Shown: one piece after another, positions 41,848 through 50,394 of the stretch
Numbering within the stretch: the stretch's first letter is position 1
Layout: each line of letters begins with the position of its first letter
Source of the DNA: Chitinilyticum litopenaei DSM 21440
Lineage (GTDB): Bacteria; Pseudomonadota; Gammaproteobacteria; Burkholderiales; Chitinibacteraceae
DNA length: 64,000 nt
Reading direction: 5' to 3'
Assembly: GCF_000428145.1 (NCBI RefSeq)
Contig: NZ_ATZJ01000014.1
Coordinates: 17,643-81,642, forward strand
The notes under the pieces: model-generated
What the model was told of the DNA's origin: nothing
What the model saw: only the letters and a program-made list of their open reading frames with translations
Database searches by the model: none
Translations under genes and position numbers: made by a program

Positions 41848-42861
41848 GTGCAGACCGACACCATTTCCTTCCTTCCCGTCGACAACACCCGCCTCGCCAA
41901 CCTGTGCGGCGTGCTCGACGAGAACCTCAAGCAGATTGAAACCGCGCTGGATGTGAACATCTCGCGCCGCGACGCGCACTTCAAGGTGCAGGGCAAGACG
42001 CGGCAGGTGCGCGTGGCGCTCGATGCGCTGGAGTACTTCTACAACTGCGCCGCCGACCCTCTCGACATCGACGACATCCAGCTTGGGCTGATCGAACTGA
42101 CGCGCGCGCCGGAAGACAGCCCGCCCGACCCGGACGCGCCGCAGCTGAAAACCCGGCGCATGGATCTGCGCGGGCGCACGCCGCGGCAGAATGGCTACAT
42201 CAAGGCCATCATGGAGCACGACATTACGTTTGGCATCGGGCCGGCAGGGACAGGTAAGACGTATCTGGCTGTAGCCTGCGCCGTTGATGCACTGGAGCGC
42301 GATACCGTAAAACGTATCGTACTGGTGCGCCCGGCGGTCGAGGCTGGCGAAAAGCTCGGCTTCCTGCCCGGCGATCTGGCGCAGAAGGTCGACCCCTACC
42401 TGCGCCCGCTGTACGACGCGCTGTACGACCTGATGGGCTTTGACAAGGTGACGCGCTGCTTCGAGCGCGGCGTGATCGAAATCGCCCCGCTCGCCTTCAT
42501 GCGCGGGCGCACGCTCAATCACTCCTTTGTCATTCTCGACGAATCGCAGAACTCGACGCCGGAACAGATGAAGATGTTCCTCACCCGCATCGGTTTCGGC
42601 TCCAAGGCGGTGATCACCGGCGACCCGACGCAGATCGACCTGCCCAAGCACATGAAATCCGGCCTGATCGACGCCGAGGAAGTGCTGCAGGACATCCGCG
42701 GCATCATGCTGCACCGCTTCACCAGCGAAGACGTCGTTCGCCACCCGCTGGTGCAGAAAATCGTCGACGCCTACGACAGGAAGCACAAGGAGCGCGAAGA
42801 GCTCTCAGCACAGCGCAAGGCGGAGCGCGAAGCGGAACGCAGTCAGGCTCCAAAGGTATAA
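41848..42861 (+). CDS. phoH: PhoH-like ATPase
   Basis: 337-residue PhoH-family P-loop ATPase (COG1702). An N-terminal KH-like part (~1-95) is followed by FGIGPAGTGKTYLAVACAV (Walker A ~128-146), LVRPAVEAGEKLGFLPGD, SFVILDESQNSTPEQMKMFL (Walker B; region ~226-245) and ITGDPTQIDLP. The C-terminal Lys/Glu/Arg-rich tail is charged. It is thought to act in RNA metabolism and is often next to ybeY, absent here. GTG 41848 is the start, after CAACAGG. Confidence 0.93.
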   Translation: MQTDTISFLPVDNTRLANLCGVLDENLKQIETALDVNISRRDAHFKVQGKTRQVRVALDALEYFYNCAADPLDIDDIQLGLIELTRAPEDSPPDPDAPQLKTRRMDLRGRTPRQNGYIKAIMEHDITFGIGPAGTGKTYLAVACAVDALERDTVKRIVLVRPAVEAGEKLGFLPGDLAQKVDPYLRPLYDALYDLMGFDKVTRCFERGVIEIAPLAFMRGRTLNHSFVILDESQNSTPEQMKMFLTRIGFGSKAVITGDPTQIDLPKHMKSGLIDAEEVLQDIRGIMLHRFTSEDVVRHPLVQKIVDAYDRKHKEREELSAQRKAEREAERSQAPKV

Positions 42862-42880
42862 GGCCAAACGCAACAAGATA

Positions 42881-42913
42881 AAAGGGCTGCGGCATCATAC
42901 CCGCAGCCTTTTT
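42881..42913 (+). terminator. phoH terminator
   Basis: GGCTGCGG/CCGCAGCC stem with an 8-nt loop, preceded by AAAG and followed by TTTTT. Confidence 0.9.
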
Positions 42914-43043
42914 CATTGCTGCCACAATACCTGCCCACTGCCCGGGCACGCCGCGGGCTGGGGAGAGCAGGTCTTCGCCCGCGCCGACGGCGCAGCCTGC
43001 AATTGCAGCGCGCCAAATCGCCGTCAGGTGCTAATTTGACAGC

Positions 43044-43766
43044 ATGAACTGTATTCCCATCCTGGCGCTGCTGCTGGTGAGCGCCACATCCACCCTGGCG
43101 CGAGCGCAAATCGCGCTGCCGCTTTATACCGACTACGAAGAGCCCCCCTACGCCACCGCGCAGCCGGACAATCTGACCAGCCAGCTGGCCGCCTACCTCA
43201 CCACGGCATCGAAAGGGGCTTACCGTTTCACGGCGGTGCAGGTACCGCGCCGGCGGCTGGACGCACTCGTCGCCACACCCGACTGGAAAGGCGTCATCGC
43301 CTGGGGCAATCCGAATTTCTTCAGCAATCTGCCTGGCGGCAGCCTGCTCTGGACCTCGAGCTACATGAAGGACACCGATCTGGTCGTCAGCCTGCGCAGC
43401 AAGCCGGTGAACTACTCGGGCCCGCAATCCGTGACCGGCTTGCGGGTGGGCGCCATCCGCGGCTGGCAGCTGAACGATCTGGATCAGGCCATACGCAGCG
43501 GCCTGATTCGCCGCGAGTACGCCCCGACCGGAATAGCCAATCTCAAAAAACTGCGCGCCGGGCGGGTTGACTTCATCCTGCTGCAAGGCTCCTCGATGCC
43601 TTACTACCGCCGGGAGTTCCCCGATCTGGACGACTGGATTTACATCAGCCCGACACCGCGGCGAGAATTCACGCGCCACTTTGCCGTTGCGCCACTGGAA
43701 GGCAAGCTGTACGAGTTTTTGCAAAGCACGGCCAGCACCATGCCGGCGGACCTGTTCATAAAATGA
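43044..43766 (+). CDS. Periplasmic solute-binding protein, family 3-like
   Basis: 240 residues. Signal peptide ~1-21 (LALLLVSATSTLARA), then a two-lobe binding fold: LPLYTDYEEPPYATAQP, RRRLDALVATPDWKGVIAWG, DLVVSLRSKPVNY, VTGLRVGAIRGWQLNDLD and RAGRVDFILLQGSSMPYY. This pattern matches stand-alone SBP_bac_3-like proteins in betaproteobacteria that often lack a permease; the ligand is unknown. It is flanked by unrelated genes. The 260 bp after it (43767-44025) has no gene; it carries an ATGGCAATACCCA segment at 43961-43973. Confidence 0.75.
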   Translation: MNCIPILALLLVSATSTLARAQIALPLYTDYEEPPYATAQPDNLTSQLAAYLTTASKGAYRFTAVQVPRRRLDALVATPDWKGVIAWGNPNFFSNLPGGSLLWTSSYMKDTDLVVSLRSKPVNYSGPQSVTGLRVGAIRGWQLNDLDQAIRSGLIRREYAPTGIANLKKLRAGRVDFILLQGSSMPYYRREFPDLDDWIYISPTPRREFTRHFAVAPLEGKLYEFLQSTASTMPADLFIK

Positions 43767-44025
43767 TGACGCGCCGGTTTTAAAGATGTTGGGCTGGCCT
43801 GTCGGACAATCATTTCACTCAGCCCAAGAGCCGCCCAAGCAGCAAAGGACCGGATCGACGCCGACGGCAGCAAGCAAGGAAAACTAAGCTCCGAGCATGC
43901 AGCGAATGCGCAACAACCACAGCAATGTATAAGCCCAGGTATCACAGAACAAAAGGAATGCATGGCAATACCCACCCAAGGGCAGTGCAGGTACGATTGG
44001 CGCAGCGTCATCGTCCCTACGCAGG

Positions 44026-44940
44026 TTAAGCCTGTGCTCGTCCAGCTGCCAGGGCCTTCAACACGGCCCGTTCGGTATGGCTGTAATGGGGTTTGTTGGT
44101 AAACACAATCTGCCGCAGGCTCGGGTGTTCCAGCAAGGGCTGCAGGTCGCCGTCCTCGATCAGGGTATCGGTGAACTGCAGGCTTTCCAGCTGCGGCAGC
44201 CCTCTTGCAAAACGCAGCGACGGCAGCGCTGCAGACGCGGCATAGCGCAGACGAGTCAGCCCGGGAAAGCGTGTGAAATCCAGCGTTTCCGGGTCGACTT
44301 TCCGACAGTTTTCGATGCAAAGCGCCTGCAATCCGGACAAAACGTGCAACTCGCTCAGATCCTGCAGGGCAGGAGCCTGCATGAGGCTCACCGCGCGCAA
44401 GGCTGGCCAGCGTCCGATTCCCCGCACACTGGCTAGATTGCTGCGAAACAGATTAAGCACGCTCAATCCCGGCAGCTCTGGTAATGCATGCAGGTCAGCC
44501 TGGGCCGCACGGTAGTTGGTCAGGCTGAGATTGCGCAAGCTGGTGCAATCGGTGGCGAACTGCAGCTTGCCGGCCCAGCGCTGGCCAATGGATTCGATGG
44601 CGGAAAATGCACGCCAGTCCTTGAGCATGTTCAAATCATCATTGCAGTAGAAATGCTTGAGGGTCGAGGCGTGCAAGGCCAGTGGCGCGAGGTCAACGGT
44701 TTGATCCAGCATCAGATGCAGGCTGGTCAAACCGGAGAATGCCGCCAAGACATCGATGGTGGCCAAACCGGGATTTTCGACAAAGGAAAGGCCCAGCTGG
44801 GTGTAGCGACCGCTGGCCCAATGTGCGGCACACTCCTGCGGATAGCGCGCATCCAGATACAGGATGCGTTGCCGCAACTGGCCCGCGATGACTGTTTCAA
44901 CCGCCCGCGCCTTGCCGGGCAACACTTCATCTAGCTCCAC
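44026..44940 (-). CDS. Leucine-rich-repeat-like cytoplasmic protein
   Basis: 304 residues with no signal peptide. Irregular LRR units run from ~60 to 285: GLTSLHLML, SLRNLSLTNY, GLSVLNLFRSNL, ALRAVSLMQAP, GLQALCIENC, GLTRLRYAAS, QLESLQFTDTLI and SLRQIVFTN. Such domains usually bind other proteins; no partner is evident. GTG 44940 is the start, eight bases after GAGGAG. The gap to psd (44941-45237) contains the psd terminator and no gene. Confidence 0.7.
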   Translation of the reverse strand: MELDEVLPGKARAVETVIAGQLRQRILYLDARYPQECAAHWASGRYTQLGLSFVENPGLATIDVLAAFSGLTSLHLMLDQTVDLAPLALHASTLKHFYCNDDLNMLKDWRAFSAIESIGQRWAGKLQFATDCTSLRNLSLTNYRAAQADLHALPELPGLSVLNLFRSNLASVRGIGRWPALRAVSLMQAPALQDLSELHVLSGLQALCIENCRKVDPETLDFTRFPGLTRLRYAASAALPSLRFARGLPQLESLQFTDTLIEDGDLQPLLEHPSLRQIVFTNKPHYSHTERAVLKALAAGRAQA

Positions 44941-45182
44941 GCGCTTTCTCCTCGGTAAGAATGATCTTGCCCCGACTCGCTACACCATGCCGGCACCAAA
45001 GCTTACCCAGCCATCGAGTCATCATGGCCGGCATGCGCTGGCCACAAGCAGTTGATTGATCGCGGCATGGTCTGATGCGTCAATGCTAGCTGTAGGTGCA
45101 CATGGATAACACAGTGCGCATGGCAGCAAGAGCCCCGGCAAGCAGCACAGGGCGGGGTATTAACCCAAAGCCATTAAAAAGA

Positions 45183-45213
45183 AAAGGCTGCGAGCATATA
45201 CCCAGCAGCCTTT
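45183..45213 (-). terminator. psd terminator
   Basis: 9-bp stem AAAGGCTGC/GCAGCCTTT (minus strand), followed by TCTTTTT, 25 bp after the psd stop. The loop contains a GGGTATAT. Confidence 0.85.
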
Positions 45214-45237
45214 GTCATTTTCACGAACCGAAGCAGC

Positions 45238-46095
45238 TCAGCTCGCCATCACTTCGCCCAGCCGCACCGAACTGGCCGGCGCCCAGGCCGGATTCCATTG
45301 CCAGTCGCCTTGCGGGTAGAGCAGCACGACGGTGGAGCCGAGCAGGAAGCGGCCCATTTCCTCACCCTGTTGCAGCACGATCTGCTGGTCGCGGTAATCG
45401 CGCGTCCAGATCGTGCCCGGGCGCGGCGGATTGACGACGCCGTGCCACACAGTCGCCATGCTGCCGACGATGGTTGCGCCGACCAGCACCAGCACGAAGG
45501 GCTTGCCGGCTTCATCCTCGAACACGCACACGACGCGTTCATTGCGCGCGAACAGGCCCGGCACGCCGCGCGCGGTGGCGGGGTTGACGGAAAACAGCTC
45601 GCCCGGCACATAAGTCATCTGCACTAGCCGCCCGGTGGCCGGCATGTGGATGCGGTGGTAATCGCGCGGGCTGAGATAGATGGTGGCGAAGTGGCCGTTC
45701 TCGAAGGATTTGGCCAGCCCCGCGTCGCCGCCCAACAAGGCGGTGGTCGAGTAGCTGTGGCCCTTGGCCTGGAAGATCTGGTCTTGCTCGATCACGCCAA
45801 ACTGGCTGATTGCGCCATCCACCGGGCAAACCTGCGCGGCTGCCGCCAGCGGGCGGGCACCTTCTTTCAATGCGCGGGTGAAGAATTCGTTGAAGGTGGC
45901 GAAGCGGGCGATGTCCTGCTCGGCAGCCTCGGCCATATTGACGTTGTAGCGGGCGATGAAGCGGCGGATCACCCAGTGGGTGAGGCCGCCGGCACGGCAG
46001 CCGGCCAGCCAGCCCAGCAGGCGCGTGATCGCCAGTTTCGGCATCACGTATTGCAGGGCGACAAACAGTTGCTCGGACATGGGGCGATCGGACAT
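45238..46095 (-). CDS. psd: Phosphatidylserine decarboxylase proenzyme
   Basis: 285-residue inner-membrane enzyme that makes phosphatidylethanolamine. It cleaves itself at the Gly-Ser bond of LLGSTVV (~257-263), whose Ser becomes the pyruvoyl group. Also visible: the catalytic Asp in PVDGAISQFG (~91-100), SPRDYHRIHMP (His, ~143-153) and FSVNPATARG. Start ATG 46095 after CGGGGAC; ATG 46080 is possible. Divergent from pssA, the preceding step, with a 295-bp gap in which I see no gene. Confidence 0.95.
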   Translation of the reverse strand: MSDRPMSEQLFVALQYVMPKLAITRLLGWLAGCRAGGLTHWVIRRFIARYNVNMAEAAEQDIARFATFNEFFTRALKEGARPLAAAAQVCPVDGAISQFGVIEQDQIFQAKGHSYSTTALLGGDAGLAKSFENGHFATIYLSPRDYHRIHMPATGRLVQMTYVPGELFSVNPATARGVPGLFARNERVVCVFEDEAGKPFVLVLVGATIVGSMATVWHGVVNPPRPGTIWTRDYRDQQIVLQQGEEMGRFLLGSTVVLLYPQGDWQWNPAWAPASSVRLGEVMAS

Positions 46096-46390
46096 GGTGT
46101 CCCCGCGAAGCTGAAAGGAGGGGCATTGTAACGCAATGCCGCCGCCGCGACCGGCGCGCCGATTACAGGCCGCGCCAGCCGGAGTACACTAGCAGGCTGA
46201 TGGAAACAGCCTGATAGCCGTCTGCTCCGGCTCAGCCGGGAAAAACGCACGGAACACCAAGCTGTCCCTGCTGTTTGGCTGCCGGCTTGCGCCAGGCTCT
46301 GCCTGGTGCCTCTCCTCGCCGGAGAGGCCGACATTGTCCCTGCCATGCCATACTTCCGACGGGCGATCCGCCCCTTGCCACGAGGCCTAC

Positions 46391-47182
46391 ATGCATCTAC
46401 CGACCAAGCGCCCTCTTGATCTGAAGCGCCAGAGTATTTACCTGCTGCCCAATCTGTTCACGCTGGCGGCGCTGTTTGCCGGCTTTTACGCCATCGTCTC
46501 GGCGATGAACCACAAGTTCGACCTGGCTGCGGTCGCCATTTTCGCCGCCATGGTACTCGACGGGCTCGATGGCCGCGTCGCGCGGCTTACGCACACGCAG
46601 TCGGCATTCGGCGCCGAATTCGACAGCCTGTCGGACATGGTGAGCTTCGGCGTCGCTCCGGCGCTGGTCGCCTATGTGTGGCAGCTGCACCAGTTCGGCA
46701 AGATCGGCTGGATGGTCGCCTTCATCTACTGCGCGGCGGCCGCGCTGCGCCTGGCGCGCTTCAATACCAATATCGGCATCGTCGACAAGCGCTGGTTCCA
46801 GGGCCTGCCGTCGCCGTCGGCCGCCGCGCTGGTCGCAGGCCTAGTGTGGATTTCACACGAGTACGCCGAGGATCTGGAACCGCTGATGCCGGCGCTGCCC
46901 TGGCTGGCGCTGATCTTCACGCTGTTCGCCGGCCTGTCGATGGTCAGCAATGTGCGCTTCTGGAGCTTCAAGGAGCTGCACATGCGCAAGACTGTGCCCT
47001 TCGTCGTGATGCTGCTGGTCGTCATCGGCCTGCTGGTGCTGGTGTCCAAGCCGCCGCTGGTGCTCTTCCTGTTCTTTATCGGCTACGGCCTGTCCGGCTA
47101 TGTCTACTGGCTGTATTGCCTGATCCTGCGCAAGCCGCGCAGCAGCATTCCGGCTGTGGAAGACACCGAAAATCAGACATAA
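46391..47182 (+). CDS. pssA: CDP-diacylglycerol--serine O-phosphatidyltransferase
   Basis: 263-residue membrane enzyme (type II PssA) that makes phosphatidylserine for Psd. It begins with the usual IYLLPNLFTLAALFAGFYAI helix. The CDP-alcohol phosphotransferase motif DGLDGRVARLTH...FGAEFDSLSDMVSFG is at ~56-85, with all aspartates kept. About seven to eight membrane helices. Start ATG 46391 with GAGG upstream; the frame runs further up without sense. Leads, after a terminator, to leuA. Confidence 0.94.
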   Translation: MHLPTKRPLDLKRQSIYLLPNLFTLAALFAGFYAIVSAMNHKFDLAAVAIFAAMVLDGLDGRVARLTHTQSAFGAEFDSLSDMVSFGVAPALVAYVWQLHQFGKIGWMVAFIYCAAAALRLARFNTNIGIVDKRWFQGLPSPSAAALVAGLVWISHEYAEDLEPLMPALPWLALIFTLFAGLSMVSNVRFWSFKELHMRKTVPFVVMLLVVIGLLVLVSKPPLVLFLFFIGYGLSGYVYWLYCLILRKPRSSIPAVEDTENQT

Positions 47183-47215
47183 AGTCTAAAACACCCGCAA
47201 AAAGTCTAACTAGCA

Positions 47216-47250
47216 ATGCAAAAAAGCCGGCCGAGCCGGCTTTTTTGCAT
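47216..47250 (+). terminator. pssA terminator
   Basis: Stem AAAAAAGCCGGC/GCCGGCTTTTTT with a CGA loop and U-rich end, 35 bp after the pssA stop. Confidence 0.93.
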
Positions 47251-47313
47251 TTTTTGTTTGACACAACGTCGAACAAGTAGAATGATTAGCCCAACACCTG
47301 ATGGAGAAACCCC

Positions 47314-49131
47314 ATGCAATTGGACATCGAACGTCTGATTGATGATTTCGGCGGGCCAGGAGCCCTGTCCGAAGCGCTTTCCAAGGCCTGGCCCGATGAT
47401 CCGGTCAGCCGCGCCGCAGTCTACAAGTGGCGCGAACGCGGCAGCATGCCGCTTGCCAAGGTTTCGCAGCTGGCACAACTGGCCGCGCAACAGGGGCGTC
47501 GTTTCGCCATCGAGCAGTATTTCGTGAACCCCGCGAATGCACACAGCCCGGCCACCGCCGGCGAACCCAGTCAACCGCACAAGGATGCCGCCATGAGCGA
47601 CCGTTTGATTATTTTTGACACCACCTTGCGTGACGGCGAGCAATCGCCGGGCGCGTCGATGACCAAGGAAGAAAAGATCCGCATCGCCCGTCAGCTGGAA
47701 AAGCTGGGTGTCGACGTAATCGAAGCGGGCTTTGCTGCGGCCAGCCCCGGTGATTTCGATGCGATTCATACCATCGCCGGCATTATCGAAAACAGCACCG
47801 TCTGTAGCCTGGCACGCGCCAACGAGCGCGACGTGCGCGCCGCCGGCGAGGCGATCAAACCGGCCAAGCGCGGCCGCATCCACACCTTTATTGCGACCAG
47901 CCCGATTCACATGCAGCACAAATTGCGCATGGAGCCGGATCAGGTCGTCGAAGCCGCCGTCAAGGCTGTCAAACTCGCCCGCGAATACACCGACGATGTG
48001 GAATTCTCGGCAGAGGATGCACTGCGCTCGGACATCGACTTCCTCGCGCGCATTTTCGGCGCGGTGATCGAAGCCGGCGCGACCACGCTGAACGTGCCCG
48101 ACACCGTCGGCTACGCCGTGCCGCAAAAGACTGAAGCCTTCTTCCGCGAGCTGATCGCCAAGACGCCGGGCGCGGAGCGCGTGACCTGGTCGGCGCATTG
48201 CCACAATGACCTCGGCATGGCCGTGGCCAATTCGCTCGCTGCCGTGCTTGGCGGCGCGCGCCAGGTCGAATGCACGATCAATGGCCTGGGCGAGCGCGCC
48301 GGCAACGCCGCGATGGAAGAAATCGTGATGGCGACGCGCACCCGCAAGGATATCTTTGGCGTGGAAACGCGCATCGACACCACGCAGATCGTGCCGACGT
48401 CGAAGCTGGTCTCAACCATTACCGGCTACCCGGTGCAGCCGAACAAGGCCATTGTCGGCGCGAACGCCTTCGCCCACGAATCGGGCATCCACCAGGACGG
48501 CGTGCTCAAGCATCGTGAAACCTACGAGATCATGAGCGCCGAATCGGTGGGCTGGAACACCAACCGCCTCACGCTGGGCAAACTTTCGGGCCGCAATGCC
48601 TTCAAGACCAAGCTTGGCGAGCTGGGCATCCAGATCGACAGCGAGGAAGCGCTCAACGCCGCCTTCGCCCGCTTCAAGGAGCTGGCTGACCGCAAGCGCG
48701 AGATCTTCGATGAAGACCTGCACGCGCTCGTGTCCGACGAGCTGATCAGCATCGAGCAGGAGCATTTCAAGCTCGTGTCGCTGAAGGTGGCTTCCGAAAC
48801 CGGCGAAATCCCGCACGCCACGCTGGTGATCAGCGAGGCCGGCACCGAGCGTCGCGCCGACGCCGATGGCGACGGCACCGTCGACGCGTCCTTCAAGGCC
48901 ATCGAATCACTGGTGAACAGCGGCGCCGAGCTGCAGTTGTATTCGGTGAACGCCATCACCCAGGGCACTGACAGCCAGGGCGAAGTCACCGTGCGTTTGG
49001 CCAGGGACGGCCGCATCGTCAACGGCCAGGGCGCGGACACCGACATCATCGTCGCCAGCGTGAAGGCCTACATTTCGGCACTGAACAAGCTGCAAAGCAA
49101 TACCGAGCGCGTGCATCCGCAGCCGGTATAA
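47314..49131 (+). CDS. leuA: 2-isopropylmalate synthase with N-terminal HTH (carph-isopro-type) domain
   Basis: 605 residues from ATG 47314. Residues ~1-72 form a small Cro-like helix-turn-helix (IERLIDDFGGPGALSEAL, SRAAVYKWRERGSMPLAKVS), as known in front of some betaproteobacterial LeuA proteins. A ~20-residue linker leads to M94. The LeuA proper follows: IIFDTTLRDGEQSPGASMT, AHCHNDLGMAVANSLAA (metal-binding histidines) and GLGERAGNAAMEEIVM. The C-terminal regulatory domain for leucine feedback spans ~490-600. It condenses acetyl-CoA with 2-ketoisovalerate. Both ATG 47314 (GGAG) and ATG 47593 (AAGGA) have good ribosome-binding sites, so two products are possible. Confidence 0.92.
   Translation: MQLDIERLIDDFGGPGALSEALSKAWPDDPVSRAAVYKWRERGSMPLAKVSQLAQLAAQQGRRFAIEQYFVNPANAHSPATAGEPSQPHKDAAMSDRLIIFDTTLRDGEQSPGASMTKEEKIRIARQLEKLGVDVIEAGFAAASPGDFDAIHTIAGIIENSTVCSLARANERDVRAAGEAIKPAKRGRIHTFIATSPIHMQHKLRMEPDQVVEAAVKAVKLAREYTDDVEFSAEDALRSDIDFLARIFGAVIEAGATTLNVPDTVGYAVPQKTEAFFRELIAKTPGAERVTWSAHCHNDLGMAVANSLAAVLGGARQVECTINGLGERAGNAAMEEIVMATRTRKDIFGVETRIDTTQIVPTSKLVSTITGYPVQPNKAIVGANAFAHESGIHQDGVLKHRETYEIMSAESVGWNTNRLTLGKLSGRNAFKTKLGELGIQIDSEEALNAAFARFKELADRKREIFDEDLHALVSDELISIEQEHFKLVSLKVASETGEIPHATLVISEAGTERRADADGDGTVDASFKAIESLVNSGAELQLYSVNAITQGTDSQGEVTVRLARDGRIVNGQGADTDIIVASVKAYISALNKLQSNTERVHPQPV
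47578..47595 (+). promoter_or_regulatory. Internal ribosome-binding site and second start of leuA
   Basis: AAGGA at 47581-47585, seven bases before ATG 47593 (MSDRLIIFDTT). This is where ordinary LeuA proteins of ~512 residues begin. It would allow separate production of LeuA without the HTH part. Confidence 0.6.
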
Positions 49132-49135
49132 GCAG

Positions 49136-49146
49136 CCCCCCCCCCC
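49136..49146 (+). repeat. Homopolymer tract C11 after leuA
   Basis: Eleven consecutive cytosines five bases after the leuA stop, outside any gene. A 10-bp hairpin CCATCCGGCC/GGCCGGATGG follows at 49165-49190 without a U-run. Confidence 0.8.
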
Positions 49147-49273
49147 GTTTTGCACCATCGGGAGCCATCCGGCCCTACCCGGCCGGATGGTGAGGCGCGG
49201 ATTTACCCGTCCGCCGCTTCAAGCCAGCCCAGGTCGCCACTCGCGACGCAAGCGACGTTGCCCAGGCAAATGC

Positions 49274-49304
49274 GTACAGCCCGCTATCCGCGGGCTGTAC
49301 CGTT
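49274..49304 (+). terminator. Probable leuA terminator
   Basis: 11-bp stem GTACAGCCCGC/GCGGGCTGTAC with a 5-nt loop, followed by CGTTTTG. It lies 140 bp after leuA, between convergent genes. Confidence 0.6.
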
Positions 49305-49381
49305 TTGCAGACCCGCAAATACACTAGAGCGTATTGCGCTGCAGGCCATTTCCACCAATGGTTACAGCAACATACCCAAAC

Positions 49382-49735
49382 TCACCCCTGCAAACTTGGC
49401 CGAGTCAGGCGGGCATGCATGTTCACGGCGACAAACAGCAGCACCGTCAGCAATACCTCCAGCCAGGCCAGCTGCTGCGACAAGCCACGATCAGCCCAGC
49501 CGCGCATCACCCCTTCGGTAAACCAGAGCAGGATGAACATGCTGGTCCACTGGCTGGTATAGCGCCGGCCATGCAGCAGCCCACGCAAGGGCAGCAAAAG
49601 TGGCACGGCCTTCAGCACCAGCCAGGAACCGCCGGGACGCAGCGGCGCCAGCCACAGCTCCCACGCCACGCACAAGACAATGAGCGCCAGCAGCGTTCCC
49701 ACCGCCAGCTTTTGCCAGACTCGTGCGCGACTCAT
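49382..49735 (-). CDS. DUF2069 family membrane protein
   Basis: 117 residues, four predicted membrane helices (about 9-28, 37-53, 65-82 and 86-105). LKAVPLLLPLRGLLHGRRYTSQW (~42-64, region) is the conserved DUF2069 block. Function unknown. The start overlaps the wrbA stop by 4 bp (ATGA), the usual wrbA-DUF2069 pairing. Confidence 0.82.
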   Translation of the reverse strand: MSRARVWQKLAVGTLLALIVLCVAWELWLAPLRPGGSWLVLKAVPLLLPLRGLLHGRRYTSQWTSMFILLWFTEGVMRGWADRGLSQQLAWLEVLLTVLLFVAVNMHARLTRPSLQG

Positions 49736-50331
49736 GCCTTGTCCGCCAGTTGCAGCGCAATCTGCGCAAGACGCCGTCCCTGCGCCAGACAGAGCTGGCG
49801 CTCGTCTTCACTGATCGGCAGGGAGGAATCGGTGCCCGCCACATGACTGACGCCATAGGGTGTGCCGCCAGTACGGGTAGAGAGCAGCGCCGCTTCGGTA
49901 TAGGGCGTGCCAAACAGCAGCATGCCGTGATGCAGCAAGGGCAGCATCATGGTCAGCAGCGTGGATTCATTACCGCCATGCATGGTGCCCGAGCTGGTGA
50001 ATACGCAAGCGGGCTTGCCGACCAGCGTGCCACTGAGCCATTCGCTGATGGTCGAATCCCAGAAATATTTCATAGGCGCAGCCATATTGCCATAGCGGGT
50101 CGGGCTGCCCAGCGCCAGGCCGGCGCACTCCTGCAGGTCACGGATTTCCACATACGGCGCGCCACTGTCCGGAATGCCGGGTTCGGTCGCCTCGCACACG
50201 GTGGAAATGCGCGGAACGGTACGCAGGCGCGCGGTGGCCCCGGGGACTGACTCGATGCCGCGCGCGATCAACTGCGCCATCTGCCGCGTTGCGCCATGCG
50301 TTGAGTAATACAGAACAAGCAATTCGACCAT
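49732..50331 (-). CDS. wrbA: NAD(P)H:quinone oxidoreductase WrbA
   Basis: 199-residue flavodoxin-like quinone reductase. FMN phosphate loop LVLYYSTHGATRQMAQLI (~5-22), GLALGSPTRYGNMAAPMKYF (~71-90), VFTSSGTMHGGNESTLL and YGVSHVAGTD all match WrbA. It reduces quinones by two electrons, protecting against oxidative stress. Two-gene operon with the DUF2069 gene; divergent from yihY. Confidence 0.93.
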   Translation of the reverse strand: MVELLVLYYSTHGATRQMAQLIARGIESVPGATARLRTVPRISTVCEATEPGIPDSGAPYVEIRDLQECAGLALGSPTRYGNMAAPMKYFWDSTISEWLSGTLVGKPACVFTSSGTMHGGNESTLLTMMLPLLHHGMLLFGTPYTEAALLSTRTGGTPYGVSHVAGTDSSLPISEDERQLCLAQGRRLAQIALQLADKA

Positions 50332-50394
50332 GATCTCGTACCAATGGGTGATGCGCTATTATAAGCGGATTGCCTTTCACAGCCGCAGCCAGCC

